Below, in pieces: positions 62,626-64,000 of a stretch of 64,000 bases of DNA. The stretch is from Aeromicrobium terrae (lineage in GTDB: Bacteria > Actinomycetota > Actinomycetes > Propionibacteriales > Nocardioidaceae), in contig NZ_VDUX01000001.1 of assembly GCF_008039565.1 (NCBI RefSeq), positions 558,001 through 622,000 on the forward strand, read 5' to 3'. The notes under the pieces are model-generated. The model worked only from the letters and a program-made list of their open reading frames with translations. It made no database searches and was not told the origin of the DNA. Position 1 is the stretch's first letter. Each line of letters begins with the position of its first letter. A program made the translations under genes and the position numbers.

Positions 62626-63317
62626 TGCCTAACATCACCACTCTCCTCATTTCCGCCGCCTTGTTCTCAGTGCTGACCCCGTCTGATGTCGACGTCTCTC
62701 CTTCCGGGTGGTCGCCGAGCGTTCGCGTGGAGGTGAAGAACGCAAAGCCGGCGGCCGCGCATTCCGGGGCAAACAGGGTTCGAGTCGTACCGTCGTATCC
62801 GCTGCGCTGCTTTGGGGCATACGAGCCAGATCGTTCGCGGTATCGCTGCGCTCTTCGGGAATTCAATGGAGCACCGGAACGACTTGATCGCGCTGCGATC
62901 GAGCGCGCCGTCCGGGAGATCCCGATGCCGGCGTTGCGGGCGCGGGTCCAGCCGACGGACGAGGTGCTGGTCAACATCCCGACGATCTTCTACACCGAGC
63001 CGCAGACGCTGCGACGAACCGTGACGCTCCTGGGGCACCAGGTCTCCGTCATCGCACGGCCCGTCGTGTACACGTGGCATCACGGGGACGGGACGACGGC
63101 CCGCACGAGTCGGCCGGGGCGGCCCTACCCGGCGAAGGACGTCACGCACCGCTACCGCGACACCGGCGAGAACCTTCGGATCGGCGTCGACACCAGCTAC
63201 GCCGTCACCTACACGGTCGACGGCGGGCCACGCCAGGAGCTGTCCGGCACCCTCACCGCCGTCGGCCCGACCACCACCATCGACGTCACCGAGGCCAGCC
63301 CGATCCTCACCCGCTGA
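62625..63317 (+). CDS. Secreted hypothetical protein, PKD-like
   Basis: 230 residues. N-terminal hydrophobic segment (ITTLLISAALFSVLTPS) suggests export. The middle has a Cys-containing stretch (YPLRCFGAYEPDRSRYRCALREF, possible disulfide) and the C-terminal half contains VVYTWHHGDGTTARTSRPGRPYP..DVTHRYRDTGENLRIGVDTSY, which has the W-x-F/H-GDG and YxxxG strand pattern of a PKD-type beta-sandwich. It is co-translated with the DUF6318 lipoprotein gene (one-base overlap). I do not recognise a specific family, and function is unknown. The first half is AT-richer than the second. Confidence 0.72.
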   Translation: MPNITTLLISAALFSVLTPSDVDVSPSGWSPSVRVEVKNAKPAAAHSGANRVRVVPSYPLRCFGAYEPDRSRYRCALREFNGAPERLDRAAIERAVREIPMPALRARVQPTDEVLVNIPTIFYTEPQTLRRTVTLLGHQVSVIARPVVYTWHHGDGTTARTSRPGRPYPAKDVTHRYRDTGENLRIGVDTSYAVTYTVDGGPRQELSGTLTAVGPTTTIDVTEASPILTR

Positions 63318-63348
63318 GGGCCGATCGCTCCGGTGCAACAATGGCCAG

Positions 63349-64000
63349 ATGCGTATCGCCCATCACATCGTCGAGCTCGTGGGCAACACCCCGCTCGTAG
63401 AGCTGACGAGCGTCGTCCCCGCAGGATCTGCGACCGTGGCGGCCAAGATCGAGTACCTGAACCCCGGCGGCAGTGCGAAAGACCGGATCGCCCTGAAGAT
63501 GGTCGAGGAGGCCGAGAAGTCCGGCGCCCTCAAGCCTGGCGGGACGATCATCGAGCCCACCTCCGGCAACACCGGCGTCGGCCTGGCCCTCGTCGCGCAG
63601 CAGCGCGGCTACCGCTGCATCTTCGTCTGCCCCGACAAGGTCAGCGAGGACAAGCGCAACACGATGCGCGCCTATGGCGCCGAGGTCCACGTGTGCCCCA
63701 CGGCCGTCCCGCCCGAGCATCCGGACAGCTACTACAGCGTCTCCGACCGGCTCGTCCGTGAGATCGACGGCGGGTGGAAGCCCGACCAGTACTCCAACCC
63801 GGCCGGTCCCCAGAGCCACTACGAGACCACCGGTCCGGAGATCTGGGCCGACACCGACGGCAAGATCACGCACTTCGTCGCGGGCGTCGGCACCGGCGGC
63901 ACCATCACCGGCGCCGGCCGCTACCTCAAGGAGGTCTCCGACGGTCGCGTCAAGGTCATCGGCGTCGACCCCGAAGGCTCCGTGTACTCCGGCGGCAGTG
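63349..64000 (+). CDS. cbs: Cystathionine beta-synthase, C-terminus missing (window edge)
   Basis: PLP enzyme joining serine and homocysteine to cystathionine in reverse transsulfuration. The 217 visible residues contain the PLP lysine Lys44 in GGSAKDR, the phosphate loop PTSGNTGVGLALVAQ, and CPDKVSEDKRNTMRAYGAEVHVCPTAVPP with GTGGTITGAGRYLKEV, a strong match in memory to the mycobacterial Cbs (Rv1077) start to end. The remaining PLP domain and the regulatory CBS pair lie outside the window. ATG 63349 begins MRIAHHIVELVGNTPLVEL. It is 31 bp after the secreted protein. Confidence 0.93.
   Translation, partial: MRIAHHIVELVGNTPLVELTSVVPAGSATVAAKIEYLNPGGSAKDRIALKMVEEAEKSGALKPGGTIIEPTSGNTGVGLALVAQQRGYRCIFVCPDKVSEDKRNTMRAYGAEVHVCPTAVPPEHPDSYYSVSDRLVREIDGGWKPDQYSNPAGPQSHYETTGPEIWADTDGKITHFVAGVGTGGTITGAGRYLKEVSDGRVKVIGVDPEGSVYSGGS

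Overview
The window is a dense, high-GC stretch of chromosome (few gaps above 150 bp, many GTG starts, many 1-8 bp overlaps). Gene content and order point to an actinobacterium: whiA, sepH, a block ordered like Mycobacterium tuberculosis Rv2689c-Rv2701c, and an htdX/fabG4/fadA2 block like Rv0241c-Rv0243. I infer a Nocardioidaceae/Propionibacteriales-type organism (Aeromicrobium-like), but the assignment is from memory of gene order and not proven. I saw no rRNA, tRNA, CRISPR array, phage or insertion sequence.

Left part (1-22.7 kb). A minus-strand run uvrC-rapZ-yvcK-whiA-gap-pgk links excision repair, regulation and glycolysis; pgk is cut by the left edge. A divergent three-gene unit (6973-10860) encodes a PEP-synthase/rifampin-phosphotransferase-like enzyme split over two genes in permuted order, followed by a DHA2-type exporter. 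Then come a Rieske lipoprotein, uvrA, an MBL hydrolase, a frameshifted VOC gene, a cytochrome P450, an amino-acid permease, a TerC protein behind a yybP-ykoY manganese riboswitch, a DinB-like protein and uvrB. All three uvrABC genes therefore lie within about 17 kb on one strand.

Middle part (22-46 kb). A TetR regulator, the fadA2 // fabG4-htdX lipid block, a secreted CocE-type hydrolase, a TesB thioesterase, a 22-bp inverted repeat array, a PAC2 protein, and a dxs operon (PQ-loop protein, flavin reductase, dxs). Next are a LuxR-type regulator with its flavin monooxygenase neighbour and a divergent MFS transporter. The monooxygenase and the PQ-loop/dxs promoters share an operator/-10 layout with identical spacing. 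Then aconitase (with an in-frame dispersed repeat), an RDD protein, and a pair of genes joining an MFS transporter that carries a cyclic-nucleotide-binding domain to a class III nucleotidyl cyclase.

Right part (46-64 kb). RNA uracil methyltransferase, KimA-like K+ permease, two TrkA subunits, DUF3159, OB-fold, DUF3710, dut, DUF3093, DUF4235, DUF4193, inositol monophosphatase and ferrochelatase; then an MFS transporter, bifunctional PutA, SepH, a pair of lower-GC secreted proteins, and the start of cystathionine beta-synthase, cut by the right edge.
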